The notes: a model not told the origin generated them from the letters alone. Positions 16,402 through 25,767 are shown, numbered from the stretch's first letter. The stretch: 55,655 nt of DNA from Rhodospirillales bacterium (GCA_022822205.1 JAJECC010000160.1:1-55655); one strand, 5' to 3'. Translations and numbers: made by a program.

Positions 16402-16935
16402 CTAAATCTCATGGGAGTCGCCTTCGGTCTCGACCGCCTCGCCGGTCACCGCCTGATACACGGCATGAACCAGGACGCCGACCTGCACGATCGCGGCGAT
16501 AAAGACCACCGCGGCCACCACCCACCACCACGGCCACTGGGGCACTTCCAATACGCCGGAGGCGAGGCCGTTCTCGGTCACCCGCAGGGCAAACAGGATG
16601 AACTGCCAGCTGTAGAGCACCATGGCGAACAGCGTGATTGCCGCGCCGAACACCTCGAGCCAGAGATGGCTGCGCACGCCGAGCGCGCGGCCCAGAAACC
16701 GGATGGTGACCAGATGCTTGCCAACCAGGCAAAGGGGAAAGAAGCTGGCGATGACGATGGCGATGTTGTAGCGGTTCAAATCGTCGACGGCGAGTATGGG
16801 CGCGTTGAAAATCCACCGCATGACGACATCGCCGGTGATCGATGCGGCGATGACGATCACCGCCACTGCGCCGATCACCGCGACCCAGTCCATGCTGCGG
16901 CCCATGCGGCCGCGAGGGCCTAGAAGACTATCCAT
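16402..16935 (-). CDS. dctQ: TRAP transporter small permease DctQ
   Basis: The 177 residues show four transmembrane segments and the DctQ landmark GDVVMRWIFNAPILAVDDLN (about residues 29-48) with a conserved VTIRFLGRAL after the second segment. The protein docks between DctP and DctM. The N-terminus MDSLLGPRGRMGRSMDW could begin later at an internal methionine. It lies downstream of dctP across a strong hairpin (16957-16990), which probably lowers its output relative to the receptor. Confidence 0.9.
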   Translation of the reverse strand: MDSLLGPRGRMGRSMDWVAVIGAVAVIVIAASITGDVVMRWIFNAPILAVDDLNRYNIAIVIASFFPLCLVGKHLVTIRFLGRALGVRSHLWLEVFGAAITLFAMVLYSWQFILFALRVTENGLASGVLEVPQWPWWWVVAAVVFIAAIVQVGVLVHAVYQAVTGEAVETEGDSHEI

Positions 16936-16956
16936 GAAATCACCTCAAGCGCCGCC

Positions 16957-16990
16957 CCGGCGCGGCGGCCGCGATGGACCGCCGCGCCGG
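16957..16990 (-). promoter_or_regulatory. Intercistronic hairpin between dctP and dctQ
   Basis: CCGGCGCGGCGG (16957-16968) and CCGCCGCGCCGG (16979-16990) form a perfect 12-bp stem with a 10-base loop. There is no T-run after it on the minus strand. In receptor-first transporter operons such stems usually stabilise or limit read-through so that the receptor is made in excess. That role is inference. Confidence 0.75.
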
Positions 16991-17011
16991 ATGACGCCGG
17001 TTGCCGGGGAC

Positions 17012-18028
17012 TTAGGAGCTCGAGTTCACCTGTTTGATGATCTTCTGGATTTCCTTGTACTTGCGCGGTCCGTCCTTGACCCGCGCGATCCACTCATCGT
17101 GCAGGACCTGGAACTTCTTGCGAAGCGCGGCCTCTTCGGCGCCCATGGGCTTGAGGATGGTCTTGCCCTTTTCGGCCTCGGACTTGCGGACCCGGACCTG
17201 GTTACCTTGGTTGATACCGCCCATGGTCTTGGCGAGGGCCAGTCCCGAATGCTTGTCAAATGACCGGCGGGCCGCCGCGGGCAGGGCATCGAATTTATCC
17301 TTCCGGACGCCGAGGACGAACGAGCGAACGCCCGACGGGACATCCACATGGGTCTTCAACAGCGGTTCCAGGCGGAATGTGCGAAGCGCCGACCAGCCCG
17401 ACAGCAGGCCGGTGATGACGCCCCTGTTCAGGCCCTCGGCCACCGCGGGGATGCCCATGCTGACGGGCGAGCCGCCGAGAATGGAGATCACCTTGGCTTC
17501 CTCGGGTCCCGCGGCGCGGATTTTGTTGCCCTTGAGGTCGCCGATGGTGTTCAGCTTCACCGACAGGTGGATTCCGCCGTTGTCATTGGTGAAGACGGTG
17601 GCCACATGGAGCTTCTCAGTTCCGGTCAGCAGCCCGGCCGCATGGGCGCGCCAGGCGATTTCCGAGCCCTTGTCCGGATCCGGGAACATGTAGGGCAGCG
17701 AAAATACCGTATAGTCGGGGAACAGTTTCGCGGTGTAGGCGGGCAGGATTTGGGCGCCGTCCTGGATGCCGCCGAGCACCGCCTCGTACTGCTTGGCGAG
17801 ACTCCGCACCAGCGAACCGCCCCAGAATGTCTTGATTTCCAGCGTGCCGCCGGAATCCCTGGACACGGCCTCCGCCCAGGGCTGCAGGCCCTTGCGGATC
17901 AGCGACGACTTCGCCGGCGTGCGCGATCCAATCCGCAAGACGTTGTCGGCGGCGTCGACCGGTGGCGCGAAGCTGATGCCGGTGACGATGACGGCCGCGC
18001 CCGCGGCCAGTAAAGCGGCTTTCTTCAT
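17012..18028 (-). CDS. dctP: TRAP transporter substrate-binding protein, DctP family
   Basis: The 338 residues start with a signal peptide (MKKAALLAAGAAVIVTG... cleaving near VDAAD). The mature part has VLRIGSRTPAKSSLIRKGLQ, LPYMFPDP and the segment GDLKGNKIRAAGPEEAKVI, the usual arginine region for carboxylate binding. It is longer-bodied than the first DctP in the window and clearly a different paralogue. It precedes dctQ and dctM and follows ubiD by 148 nt. The ligand is probably an aromatic or keto acid given the operon. Confidence 0.92.
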   Translation of the reverse strand: MKKAALLAAGAAVIVTGISFAPPVDAADNVLRIGSRTPAKSSLIRKGLQPWAEAVSRDSGGTLEIKTFWGGSLVRSLAKQYEAVLGGIQDGAQILPAYTAKLFPDYTVFSLPYMFPDPDKGSEIAWRAHAAGLLTGTEKLHVATVFTNDNGGIHLSVKLNTIGDLKGNKIRAAGPEEAKVISILGGSPVSMGIPAVAEGLNRGVITGLLSGWSALRTFRLEPLLKTHVDVPSGVRSFVLGVRKDKFDALPAAARRSFDKHSGLALAKTMGGINQGNQVRVRKSEAEKGKTILKPMGAEEAALRKKFQVLHDEWIARVKDGPRKYKEIQKIIKQVNSSS

Positions 18029-18176
18029 AATTTACTTCCTCCCTGTGTTCGGCCTGCGGAGCGGCCGGCGAGATTGGCGTCGTTGCGCATCCGCTCGAGC
18101 CCGCAACCACGCCCGATTATCCAAAAACCCTAGGACCGATCAGTCTGCCCGTCAATTTGAGCATGATCATTCTTTT

Positions 18177-19781
18177 TTAAAGCTCGTTGGGATCGTGATC
18201 CATTTCTCCCACCGCGGCGGTGAGGCCCTTCTCGCCGCCGGCGAGGTGATATTTGCCGTCCCGGTCCCGGCCGAGCCTGCCCTCATCGCGTAATTCATCC
18301 AATGCGCAGGCCACTTCTCGGCCATCGAGGCTGCCGACCGCCTCCATGACGTCGGCGAAGTAGAGGGGCTCCGCCTCGAGGGCTTGCTCGACGGTTTGGT
18401 AGCGCGCCTGGCCCTCGAACTTTTTCGCCTGTGGCCGCTGTGCGGTCACCCGGTCCTTGGTTTCCATGGGACGGGTGCAGTCGAAACCGGCCTTGGCGCC
18501 GGTGCGTTCGCCCAATAGGGACGGGTCCATGGTCATGCCCTGCATGCCCTCGAAGATCATGATGTCGCGATGGGCCTGGAACCGGGTGCCGAACGCCCAT
18601 TCCGTCTGACGGTCGTCGAAGATGTCGACGTCCTCGTCATAGACGAACACGTGCTTTACGCGCATCACCTTGCCGAAGACGGCGGTGATGGCATTGCGGG
18701 CCTCGCCGTGCCGGGTCTGACGCATGGCGACCCTGACCGTCTGGGCGCCGCCCGAGTTGGTCATCATGCGGACCGCCACCGGCTCCTTTATGGTCTGGCG
18801 GAGAAGACCCAGAATCTCGGCTTCGGTGCGCAGGGTGTTCATGTTGCTGGAGTCGCAGCGCTCCAGAATTCGCCCGGAGCCGTGGAGCAGAGACTGGTGC
18901 AGAGCATCCTTGCGCATGGTGATGGCGGTGCAGGTGAATACGGGATCCTGGTGCATGGGTCCGTAATATCCCATGTACTCCCCATAGGGCCCTTCGGGCT
19001 CGACATAGCCGCGCTCGTCCAGATAGCCCTCGAGAACAATTTCCGCGTCGGCCGGAATCTTGATGTCGTTGGTCACGCTCTTGACCAGCGGCACCGGCTC
19101 GCCGCGGAGCGTGCCGACCTCCTCGATCTCGTTGCCCGGCCGCCGCATGCCCGCGCCCATCTGGTCCAGCGGGTGGGCGCCGACGGTGAACGTGATGGGC
19201 AGCCTTTCGCCGCGCGCAACCACCTTTTTGTAGATCCGCTTGAGATCCGAAGGCGCGGTGACGTTGGTGCCCGTCTGAAATTTGTTGCGAAGGCTCAGCC
19301 GCCGGGCGCCCACATTCGTGTCGCCCGTGTCCGGGTCGATGGTGTGATCGATGCCGCAGGTCAAATACACGCTGCCGTCGAACTCGTGCTGGGGATGAAA
19401 CGGCAGCTTCGTGAGGTCCACGTCGCCGCCGGCGACAATCACTTCATGGACCGGCGCTTCATCCGACGGCACCTCGACAACCGGCTGCTTGTTGGCGATC
19501 CGGCGAAGAAATTCGTCGGCCACCGTGTCCGGTGTCGCATCGAACGCCGCGGCGAGACGCCGGCGTCCCCCACAAACCGCGGCGGCGATCTCGAAATGCT
19601 CCGGTCCCGCATCCTTGAACAGAACGCACTTATCGGTCGCCTCGATTATGGAACTCATGTGCGCCAACGGCACCGGTTCGTCATGCACATCGACCTCGCC
19701 CATGTCGATCAATCGCTCGACGAACCGGCGCAGGCGGAACTTGTCAAAATCCACTTTGGAACTGACGGCTGTGTCGGGCAT
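18177..19781 (-). CDS. UbiD family prenylated-FMN decarboxylase
   Basis: The 534-residue protein belongs to UbiD, reversible decarboxylases that use prenylated FMN. Landmarks are KLPFHPQHEFDGSVYLTCGI (about residues 125-144), NVGARRLSLRNKF, then EGYLDERGYVEPEGPYGEYM (about 262-281), the catalytic glutamate region, and FIFEG-like C-terminal sheets. A C-terminal extension of about 60 residues (ADVMEAVGSLDGREVACALD and beyond) looks like a winged helix and is not part of classic UbiD. No UbiX flavin prenyltransferase is in the window. It is first in the minus-strand operon with the TRAP and Rieske genes, so it probably decarboxylates the imported aromatic acid or acts on a product. It diverges from the Rieske alpha/beta operon. 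Confidence 0.93.
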   Translation of the reverse strand: MPDTAVSSKVDFDKFRLRRFVERLIDMGEVDVHDEPVPLAHMSSIIEATDKCVLFKDAGPEHFEIAAAVCGGRRRLAAAFDATPDTVADEFLRRIANKQPVVEVPSDEAPVHEVIVAGGDVDLTKLPFHPQHEFDGSVYLTCGIDHTIDPDTGDTNVGARRLSLRNKFQTGTNVTAPSDLKRIYKKVVARGERLPITFTVGAHPLDQMGAGMRRPGNEIEEVGTLRGEPVPLVKSVTNDIKIPADAEIVLEGYLDERGYVEPEGPYGEYMGYYGPMHQDPVFTCTAITMRKDALHQSLLHGSGRILERCDSSNMNTLRTEAEILGLLRQTIKEPVAVRMMTNSGGAQTVRVAMRQTRHGEARNAITAVFGKVMRVKHVFVYDEDVDIFDDRQTEWAFGTRFQAHRDIMIFEGMQGMTMDPSLLGERTGAKAGFDCTRPMETKDRVTAQRPQAKKFEGQARYQTVEQALEAEPLYFADVMEAVGSLDGREVACALDELRDEGRLGRDRDGKYHLAGGEKGLTAAVGEMDHDPNEL

Positions 19782-19925
19782 CGTGTCTTCCTCCCCTATG
19801 CAGGCTTTCGTACTGGCCGCTTATCGGACACAATGAACCCAACCTGCTTACCGGTAAAGCGCCCAGCTTGATTTGTGATCATGATCCGTTCTTCATAATG
19901 TCGTTGATGGGAGGGTGTCGGCAAG
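19782..19925. promoter_or_regulatory. Divergent ubiD / Rieske operon control region
   Basis: The 144-bp gap separates the two main catabolic operons. It contains a perfect palindrome GATCATGATC (19877-19886). A related ATGATCAT occurs at 18163-18170 between ubiD and dctP. Both might be binding sites of one regulator, but neither site is long enough to be sure. No dedicated regulator gene lies beside this pair of operons. Confidence 0.35.
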
Positions 19926-21173
19926 ATGGACCGGAAGCCGTCGGCAATCGAAACCGGATGGCCCGAGGAAGGGCTGACACGCGTTCCCTACGATGTTTTC
20001 GACAGCGGGGAAATCTTCGAGCGCGAGCAGGAACGCCTGTTCAGGGGGCCGACCTGGAACTATCTGGGCCTGGAGTGCGAAATTCCCGAGCCCGGCGATT
20101 ACAAGCTGAACTTCATCGGAACCACGCCGATCATCGTCTGCCGCAATGGCGAGGGCGAGGTTCGGGCATTCGTCAACCGGTGCACCCATCGCGGGTCGCT
20201 GCTGTGCTTCAGGAACCGGGGCAACGAGAAGGTCTTCACCTGCGTCTACCACAATTGGTCGTTCGATCTGGACGGCAACCTCAAGGGCATCGCGTTCCGC
20301 CGCGGCGTCAACGGCCAAGGCGGCATGCCCAAAGACTTCGACGAAGAGAAACACGGGCTGGAGGCCGTCCGGGTGACGACCCGGGGCGGGGTGGTGTTCG
20401 GCACCTTTTCGGACGACACGCCGGACCTCGAGGAATATCTCGGCCCCCAAATGACGGGGTTCATCGACCGCATGTTCAACAGGCCGCTCAGGGTCATGGG
20501 CCACTACTCCCACCGGCTCCGCAACAATTGGAAGCTGGTGATGGAGAACGTCCGCGATCCCTACCACGCCAGCATCCTGCATCTGTTCTTCGGTTCCTTC
20601 GGGCTGTCCCGCCACACCATGGAGGGCGCCGCGCTGCTCGACGACAGCGCTTGGCATCACATCGTCTACACCAAGCGCGCCACCGACGATATTTCGGGCT
20701 CGGAATACGAGGGCGGGAAATTGAAGTCGATGAAATCGAACCTGAGCTTGGCCGATCCGACGCTGCTGGACGAGTGGCAGGAGTTCGATGACGGGATCAC
20801 GAACATGGTCCAGACGGTGTTCCCGGCGGTGACGTTCCAGCAGATCACCAACTGCCTGGGCGTCCGCCATCTGGTGCCCAAGGGCCCGGACGAGGCCGAG
20901 ATGATCTGGACCCTGTTCGGCTACGAGGACGACGAGGACTGGCAGCGGGAGATTCGCCGCACGCAGGCCAATCTCGTCGGCCCGGCCGGGCTGATCTCTC
21001 TGGAGGACGGCGCAGTCACCAACTTCGTCCAGCGCGCCATCCGGGGACGCGAGGGTCACGAGGCCTCGGTGGTCGAGCTCGGCGGCGACGCCGTCGAAAG
21101 CTCGGCAAACAGGGTCACCGAGGCGACCGTACGCGGATTCTGGAAAGGCTACCGCGACGTCATGGGTCTCTAG
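19926..21173 (+). CDS. Ring-hydroxylating dioxygenase alpha subunit (Rieske)
   Basis: The 415-residue protein is a large Rieske subunit. The cluster motif NRCTHRGSLLCFRNRGNEKV ending in CVYHNW lies at about residues 84-110. The mononuclear iron facial triad sits in LVMENVRDPYHASILHLF (two histidines, about 205-225) with a later aspartate. It pairs with the beta subunit encoded 14 nt downstream. This composition is that of aromatic acid dioxygenases and salicylate or anthranilate hydroxylases. A reductase and ferredoxin are not in the operon. The alpha/beta/amidohydrolase order suggests dihydroxylation of an aromatic carboxylate followed by decarboxylation (inference). Confidence 0.93.
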   Translation: MDRKPSAIETGWPEEGLTRVPYDVFDSGEIFEREQERLFRGPTWNYLGLECEIPEPGDYKLNFIGTTPIIVCRNGEGEVRAFVNRCTHRGSLLCFRNRGNEKVFTCVYHNWSFDLDGNLKGIAFRRGVNGQGGMPKDFDEEKHGLEAVRVTTRGGVVFGTFSDDTPDLEEYLGPQMTGFIDRMFNRPLRVMGHYSHRLRNNWKLVMENVRDPYHASILHLFFGSFGLSRHTMEGAALLDDSAWHHIVYTKRATDDISGSEYEGGKLKSMKSNLSLADPTLLDEWQEFDDGITNMVQTVFPAVTFQQITNCLGVRHLVPKGPDEAEMIWTLFGYEDDEDWQREIRRTQANLVGPAGLISLEDGAVTNFVQRAIRGREGHEASVVELGGDAVESSANRVTEATVRGFWKGYRDVMGL

Positions 21174-21187
21174 GACCGGAGACCGCC

Positions 21188-21661
21188 ATGGATACCGTCG
21201 ACATCCGGCATCGGGTCGAGCAGCTTCAGATCGACTATGCCTATTGCATCGACTCCGGCCATTTCGAGGACTGGCCGGAATTCTTCACCGACGAATGCGT
21301 CTATCGGATCATTTCCCGGGACAGCTACGAACAAGGGCATGAATCGGGTTTCTACTATTGCCGCTCGAAAAACATGCTTCGCGACCGCGTCCTGGCGCTT
21401 CGCGAGACCACCATCTACGAGCCGCAGCGGTATCGCCACGTCATCGGCGGCACCCGTATTCTGGACTCCGGCGATAAGAGATGCCGGGCCGAGTCGAATT
21501 TGATTGTCGTCCGGACCCTGCAGGCCGGGGAAATGAGCATATTCGCGGCCGGCGCCTACCTCGACACCATCACGTTCGAGCCGGAGACGCCGAAATTCAT
21601 CGAAAAGGTCGTCGTGACCGATTCACCCCAAATCGACATGCTGCTCGCCGGCCCGCTCTAG
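21188..21661 (+). CDS. Ring-hydroxylating dioxygenase beta subunit
   Basis: The 157 residues match the small beta subunit fold (SnoaL/NTF2-like). Typical are the LQIDYAYCIDSGHFEDWPEF opening and FFTDECVYRI, then a RYRHVIGG and AESNLIVVRT sheet region. The beta subunit has a structural role in holding the alpha hexamer. It is coupled to the alpha gene (14 nt) and to the amidohydrolase gene (24 nt). It is slightly shorter than the usual 160-190 residues, as in salicylate 5-hydroxylase and terephthalate dioxygenase small subunits. Confidence 0.9.
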   Translation: MDTVDIRHRVEQLQIDYAYCIDSGHFEDWPEFFTDECVYRIISRDSYEQGHESGFYYCRSKNMLRDRVLALRETTIYEPQRYRHVIGGTRILDSGDKRCRAESNLIVVRTLQAGEMSIFAAGAYLDTITFEPETPKFIEKVVVTDSPQIDMLLAGPL

Positions 21662-21685
21662 GAGAACTCATCCGGGAGGACACCC

Positions 21686-22663
21686 ATGACGGTTATCGAT
21701 ATCCATACCCATTCGCTGAGCGAGGACTGGCTTCGGCGTCTTCGCAAGTACGGCGCGCCGGAGATCGAACTGAAGCCGCTCCCCGATGGCCGGGAGGTTC
21801 TCGTCGAACGGGGGGCGCAGAGTTTCCTTCCGTGCCCCGAGATGCTCGACTACGACCTGCGGATCAAAGACATGGACGCGGCCGGCATCGACATTTCGGT
21901 CGTATCGCTGACCAGCCCGTCGGTCTACTGGGGCGGGGCGGAGGTCAGCGCCGAGACCGCCCGGTCCATCAACGACAGCATGGCGGCCGCCCAAACCGCC
22001 TACCCCGACAGAATTCGATGGTTCGCCACGTTGCCGTGGCAGTATCCGGATCTGGCGGTCGAGGAATTGGAGCGCGCCGCCGGTGCCGGCGCGGTCGGCG
22101 TCATGGTGCTGGCCAATATTCACGGCACCAGGCTGGTCGATCCGTCTTTGGCGCAGATTTGGCGGGCCATCGACCGCCGCGCCCTGCCGGTGCTGGTTCA
22201 TCCGACCACGCCGCCCGGCGTTCAGGAAATGGATCTCGGACGGCTGCTGGCGTCGGTCGGCTTTACCTTCGACACGTCGCTCGCCATCGGCCGCATGGTC
22301 CTGGAGGGCTTCCTCGACACCTATCCGAACCTCACCCTTATCGCGTCCCACGGCGGCGGCAATCTGCCTTATCTGGCGAGCCGGATGGATTTGTTTTTCG
22401 AGCAGCGGATGCCTGCGGCGGAGAGGAAGATCAGTGAACCGCCGAGCGCGCATCTCGGCCGGATTTACTATGATTCAATCGTCTATCAGCCGACCTGCCT
22501 GAAACTTTGCGTGGAAATGGGCGGACCGGCGCACGTGCTGTTCGGCACGGACTATCCTCACCCGGCCGATATACCGATTCTCATGGAGTTGGCCGATGCG
22601 TTGCCCGCCGACCAGTCGCGCGCCATCAAGGGCGGAAACGCCCGCCGCCTGTTCGGGCTGTAG
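21686..22663 (+). CDS. Amidohydrolase-fold decarboxylase (ACMSD/resorcylate type)
   Basis: The 325-residue protein has the metal ligands of the ACMSD branch of amidohydrolases: HxH at residues 7-9 (VIDIHTHS), a middle histidine in VLVHPTTPPGV, SHGGGNLPYL and the aspartate of FGTDYPHP near residue 290. Enzymes of this branch decarboxylate aminocarboxymuconate semialdehyde or hydroxybenzoates without oxygen. It follows the Rieske beta gene by 24 nt and precedes the molybdenum hydroxylase gene by 11 nt. A role in decarboxylating the ring product is likely, but lactone or ring-fission hydrolysis by the same fold is possible. Confidence 0.88.
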   Translation: MTVIDIHTHSLSEDWLRRLRKYGAPEIELKPLPDGREVLVERGAQSFLPCPEMLDYDLRIKDMDAAGIDISVVSLTSPSVYWGGAEVSAETARSINDSMAAAQTAYPDRIRWFATLPWQYPDLAVEELERAAGAGAVGVMVLANIHGTRLVDPSLAQIWRAIDRRALPVLVHPTTPPGVQEMDLGRLLASVGFTFDTSLAIGRMVLEGFLDTYPNLTLIASHGGGNLPYLASRMDLFFEQRMPAAERKISEPPSAHLGRIYYDSIVYQPTCLKLCVEMGGPAHVLFGTDYPHPADIPILMELADALPADQSRAIKGGNARRLFGL

Positions 22664-22674
22664 GGAGAGGGAAT

Positions 22675-25008
22675 ATGGATACCGGCATCGGCCAACCTGT
22701 CCGGCGTAGGGAAGACGGCCGTCTCGTCACCGGCAATGGGACGTACAGCGACGATGTGAACATGCCCGGTCAGGCCTACGCCGTCGTGGTCCGGTCGCCC
22801 CATGCCCATGCCCGCATCCTGTCCATCGGCACCTCGGCCGCCGAAGCCGTTCCCGGCGTTCTCGCCGTTCTGACCGGCGCCGACCGGGAAGCCGACGGGC
22901 TCAACCCGATTCCCCATGTAGCGCTGCCGAGTTCGGGCCTCGACATCACCCTGGTGCCCAAGGGCGGAGAACCGTTCTACGGACCTCACCATATCCTGAC
23001 CAACGACAAGGTGCGTCTGGTCGGCGAAGGCGTGGCGCTGGTGGTCGCCGAAACCAGGGACATCGCCAGGGACGCCGCCGAACTGGTCGACGTCGGCTAC
23101 GAAGTCCTGCCGTCCGTGACGGCGACCCTCCCGGCCGCGGAGCCCGGCGCGCCGCTGGTATGGGACGAAACGCAGTCCAACGTCGTGATCGATGCCGACG
23201 TGGGCGACCGGGCGGCCACCGACGCGGCATTCGAAAAAGCCCACAAGGTGGTCCGGCTCGAGACCTGGGTGCGGCGGGTAACCGGCGTGCCGATGGAACC
23301 GAGGAGCGGCGTCGCCGCCTATGATCCGGAGACCGGGCGGTTCAACGTCCATTGGGGCGGCGGCGGGGTGGTGCGGCCCAAGCGGGAGCTCTCCGTGATC
23401 ATGGGCGTGGAGTTCGATGACGTGCGGGTGACGGCCAAGGACATCGGCGGCAATTTCGGCACCAAGAACAGTTTCTACCCGGAGACCGCGCTGGTCGCCT
23501 GGGCGGCCAAGCGGATCGGCCGGCCGGTGAAGTACGTCGCCGAGCGAACCGAGGCCTTCCTGACCGACTACCAGGGCCGGGACCTTGCGGTGACCGCCGA
23601 GTTGGCCCTCGATTCGTCGGGCCGGTTCCTCGCCATGCGCGGATCTAACCTGTCGAATATCGGCGCCTACCCGGTGTCCATCGTGCCCCTCACCAAAGGG
23701 GTGGAGATCATGACCGGGGTCTATGACATCCCGGTCGCCTATTTCCGGGCCCGGGGGGTTTACTCCAATACCGCTTCCACCGCCCCTTACCGGAGCGCCG
23801 GCCGGCCGGAGGTGATGTTCGTCACCGAAAGGCTGGTCGACCGGGCGGCCCGCGAAATGGAAATGGACCCGGCTGAAATCCGGCGCAGGAACCTGGTGCC
23901 GGCGGGCGCGTTTCCGCACGAGAACAAGCTCGGCATGACCTACGACTCCGGCGACTATGCGGGCGCCATGGAACGGGCGTTGGAACTGGCCGATGTGGCG
24001 GGCTTCGACGGCAGGAAGAAGGAGACCGAAGCCAAGGGTCTCGTCCGCGGCCTCGGCATCGCCAATTACATCGAAACCTCCACCGGCCTTCCCAGGGAGC
24101 GAAGCGATATCACGGTGCGCCCGGAGGGGTCCATCGACGTGGTGGTCGGCACCCTTTCCAGCGGTCAGGGCCACGAGACCAGCTTCACGCAGGTCGTCAG
24201 CGAGTGGTTCGGCGTACCCCTCGAGGAAGTCGATCTCGTCCAGGGGGACACGGATATCGTCGTGTTCGGCGGCGGCTCCCACTCGGGAAGGTCCATGCGG
24301 CTCGCCGGCCGGGTGATGGGCGAGGCGACGGAGAAGATCGTCGCCAAGGCCAAGGAAATCGCCGCACACAACCTGGAGGCCGCCGTCTCGGACATCGAAC
24401 TTGCCGGCGGCAGGCTGACGGTGGCCGGCACCGACCGGTCGCTCGGACTCTATGACGCGGCGCGCCTGGCCGAGACGGACGCGACCCTGCCGGAAGAACT
24501 CCGGGGACCGCTCGCCGCGACGGGCGATCAGACCGCGACCGTGCCCGACTTCCCGTTCGGCTGCCATATTTGCGAGGTGGAGGTGGACGTCGAAACCGGC
24601 GCTTTCCAAATCGACAGATATGCGGGCGTCGACGATGTCGGCCGGGCGATCAATCCGCTGATCCTTCACGGTCAGGCCCACGGCGCCATCGTTCAGGGCC
24701 TGGGACAGGCGCTCTCCGAACTTGTCCATTACGATCCCGAGACCGGCCAATGCCTGTCGGCGACGTTTATGGATTACGGCATGCCGGTCGCGAGCCAGTA
24801 TCCGTCATTCGTCACCGAGATCAGCGAGGTACCCTCGACGACCAATCCCTTGGGAATTCGCGCGGGCGGCGAAGGGGGCACCACCCCGGCGCTTGCCGTG
24901 GTCGTCAACGCGGTCGTCGACGCGCTCGCCGGCTTCGGTGTCGGTCATCTCGAAATGCCGCTCACCGCCGAGAGTATATGGCGTGCCGTCCATGACACAT
25001 CCGCCTAG
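22675..25008 (+). CDS. Molybdopterin-binding xanthine-dehydrogenase-family subunit
   Basis: The 777-residue protein is a large molybdenum hydroxylase subunit (CoxL/XdhB-like). It opens with GQPVRRREDGRLVTGNGTYS, shows GGNFGTKNSFYPE (about residues 258-270) and APYRSAGRPE (about 370), then SSGQGHETSFTQVVSEWFG and, near the end, IRAGGEGGTTPALAVVVNAV, where the glutamate corresponds to the catalytic one. The start at 22675 follows GGGAGAGGG. It should hydroxylate a heteroaromatic, aldehyde or CoA-linked ring with water. No FeS (CoxS) or FAD (CoxM) subunit gene is adjacent, which is unusual. Confidence 0.92.
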   Translation: MDTGIGQPVRRREDGRLVTGNGTYSDDVNMPGQAYAVVVRSPHAHARILSIGTSAAEAVPGVLAVLTGADREADGLNPIPHVALPSSGLDITLVPKGGEPFYGPHHILTNDKVRLVGEGVALVVAETRDIARDAAELVDVGYEVLPSVTATLPAAEPGAPLVWDETQSNVVIDADVGDRAATDAAFEKAHKVVRLETWVRRVTGVPMEPRSGVAAYDPETGRFNVHWGGGGVVRPKRELSVIMGVEFDDVRVTAKDIGGNFGTKNSFYPETALVAWAAKRIGRPVKYVAERTEAFLTDYQGRDLAVTAELALDSSGRFLAMRGSNLSNIGAYPVSIVPLTKGVEIMTGVYDIPVAYFRARGVYSNTASTAPYRSAGRPEVMFVTERLVDRAAREMEMDPAEIRRRNLVPAGAFPHENKLGMTYDSGDYAGAMERALELADVAGFDGRKKETEAKGLVRGLGIANYIETSTGLPRERSDITVRPEGSIDVVVGTLSSGQGHETSFTQVVSEWFGVPLEEVDLVQGDTDIVVFGGGSHSGRSMRLAGRVMGEATEKIVAKAKEIAAHNLEAAVSDIELAGGRLTVAGTDRSLGLYDAARLAETDATLPEELRGPLAATGDQTATVPDFPFGCHICEVEVDVETGAFQIDRYAGVDDVGRAINPLILHGQAHGAIVQGLGQALSELVHYDPETGQCLSATFMDYGMPVASQYPSFVTEISEVPSTTNPLGIRAGGEGGTTPALAVVVNAVVDALAGFGVGHLEMPLTAESIWRAVHDTSA

Positions 25009-25044
25009 TCTCATTTCCAGAGCAGTTTCCGGGGAGAAAACGTG

Positions 25045-25767
25045 ATGGACAATATCCGCACCGAACAAGACGGCGAGATCACCACCATCACCATCGACAG
25101 CCCGGATGACGGCAATCGGGTAAGCGACGAAATGGCGGCGCACCTTGCGGGCCTGATGCAACAGGCATCGGAGGGAAGCAAGGCCATCGTCCTCCGGACG
25201 GCCGGCGGGGATTTCTGTCTCGGCAGAAAAACCATGGGCCGGACCTGGCCGCAACCCGAGGCCCTGGAATCACGCGAAAAGATGAGCATGGTGTTCGACT
25301 TCTACGACACTTTTCGGCGACTCAAAATTCCGGTCGTCGCGCCGATCCAGGGACGGACGTCCGGGTTCGGTTGCGCCATCGCCGCGCTGACCGATATCAC
25401 GATCGCCGCCCGGTCGGCCCGCTTCGAACTGCCCGAGACCAGCCACCGCATCATGCCCACCGCGGCCATGTCCTCCATGGTCGACCGGGTTTCGCGAAAA
25501 GGCCTGCTCTACCTCAGCTATTCGGCTCAATCCATCGACGCCCTGAATGCACTGGCCATCGGTCTGGTGAGCGAAGTGGTCGCGGACGACGAGGTGGAGG
25601 CGGCCCTGGGCCTGGTGGTCGAGAACATCCGCCGGATGCCCATGCCGGCCGTCTTCGCGGTCAAGGCCTTCGCGTCCAACGCCGCCGGGATGTCCATCGA
25701 CGGGGTAAACGACTACGCCCAGAACCTCCACGCGACGGTCAACACGTCGTCGAGAATGCGGGAATAG
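25045..25767 (+). CDS. Enoyl-CoA hydratase/isomerase (crotonase) family protein
   Basis: The 240 residues are a crotonase. Oxyanion-hole segments are IVLRTAGGDFCLGRK (about residues 48-62) and IQGRTSGFGCAIAALTDITI (about 100-119). It lacks the obvious paired glutamates of a classical hydratase at the usual places, so an isomerase, hydrolase or decarboxylase variant is possible. The start at 25045 is preceded by GGGGAGA; a GTG one codon upstream is also possible. It lies 36 nt after the molybdenum subunit gene and may handle a CoA thioester in the same route. Confidence 0.88.
   Translation: MDNIRTEQDGEITTITIDSPDDGNRVSDEMAAHLAGLMQQASEGSKAIVLRTAGGDFCLGRKTMGRTWPQPEALESREKMSMVFDFYDTFRRLKIPVVAPIQGRTSGFGCAIAALTDITIAARSARFELPETSHRIMPTAAMSSMVDRVSRKGLLYLSYSAQSIDALNALAIGLVSEVVADDEVEAALGLVVENIRRMPMPAVFAVKAFASNAAGMSIDGVNDYAQNLHATVNTSSRMRE

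Noticed and set aside
22558..24750. Minus-strand frame of 730 codons
   Set aside because: Mirror of the molybdenum hydroxylase gene with no domain content.
25017..25030. AGAGCAGTTTCCGG, equal to part of the 43-bp arms at 11.3-11.6 kb
   Set aside because: Only 14 bases match, and it overlaps the ribosome-site region of the crotonase gene; too short to call a repeat copy.
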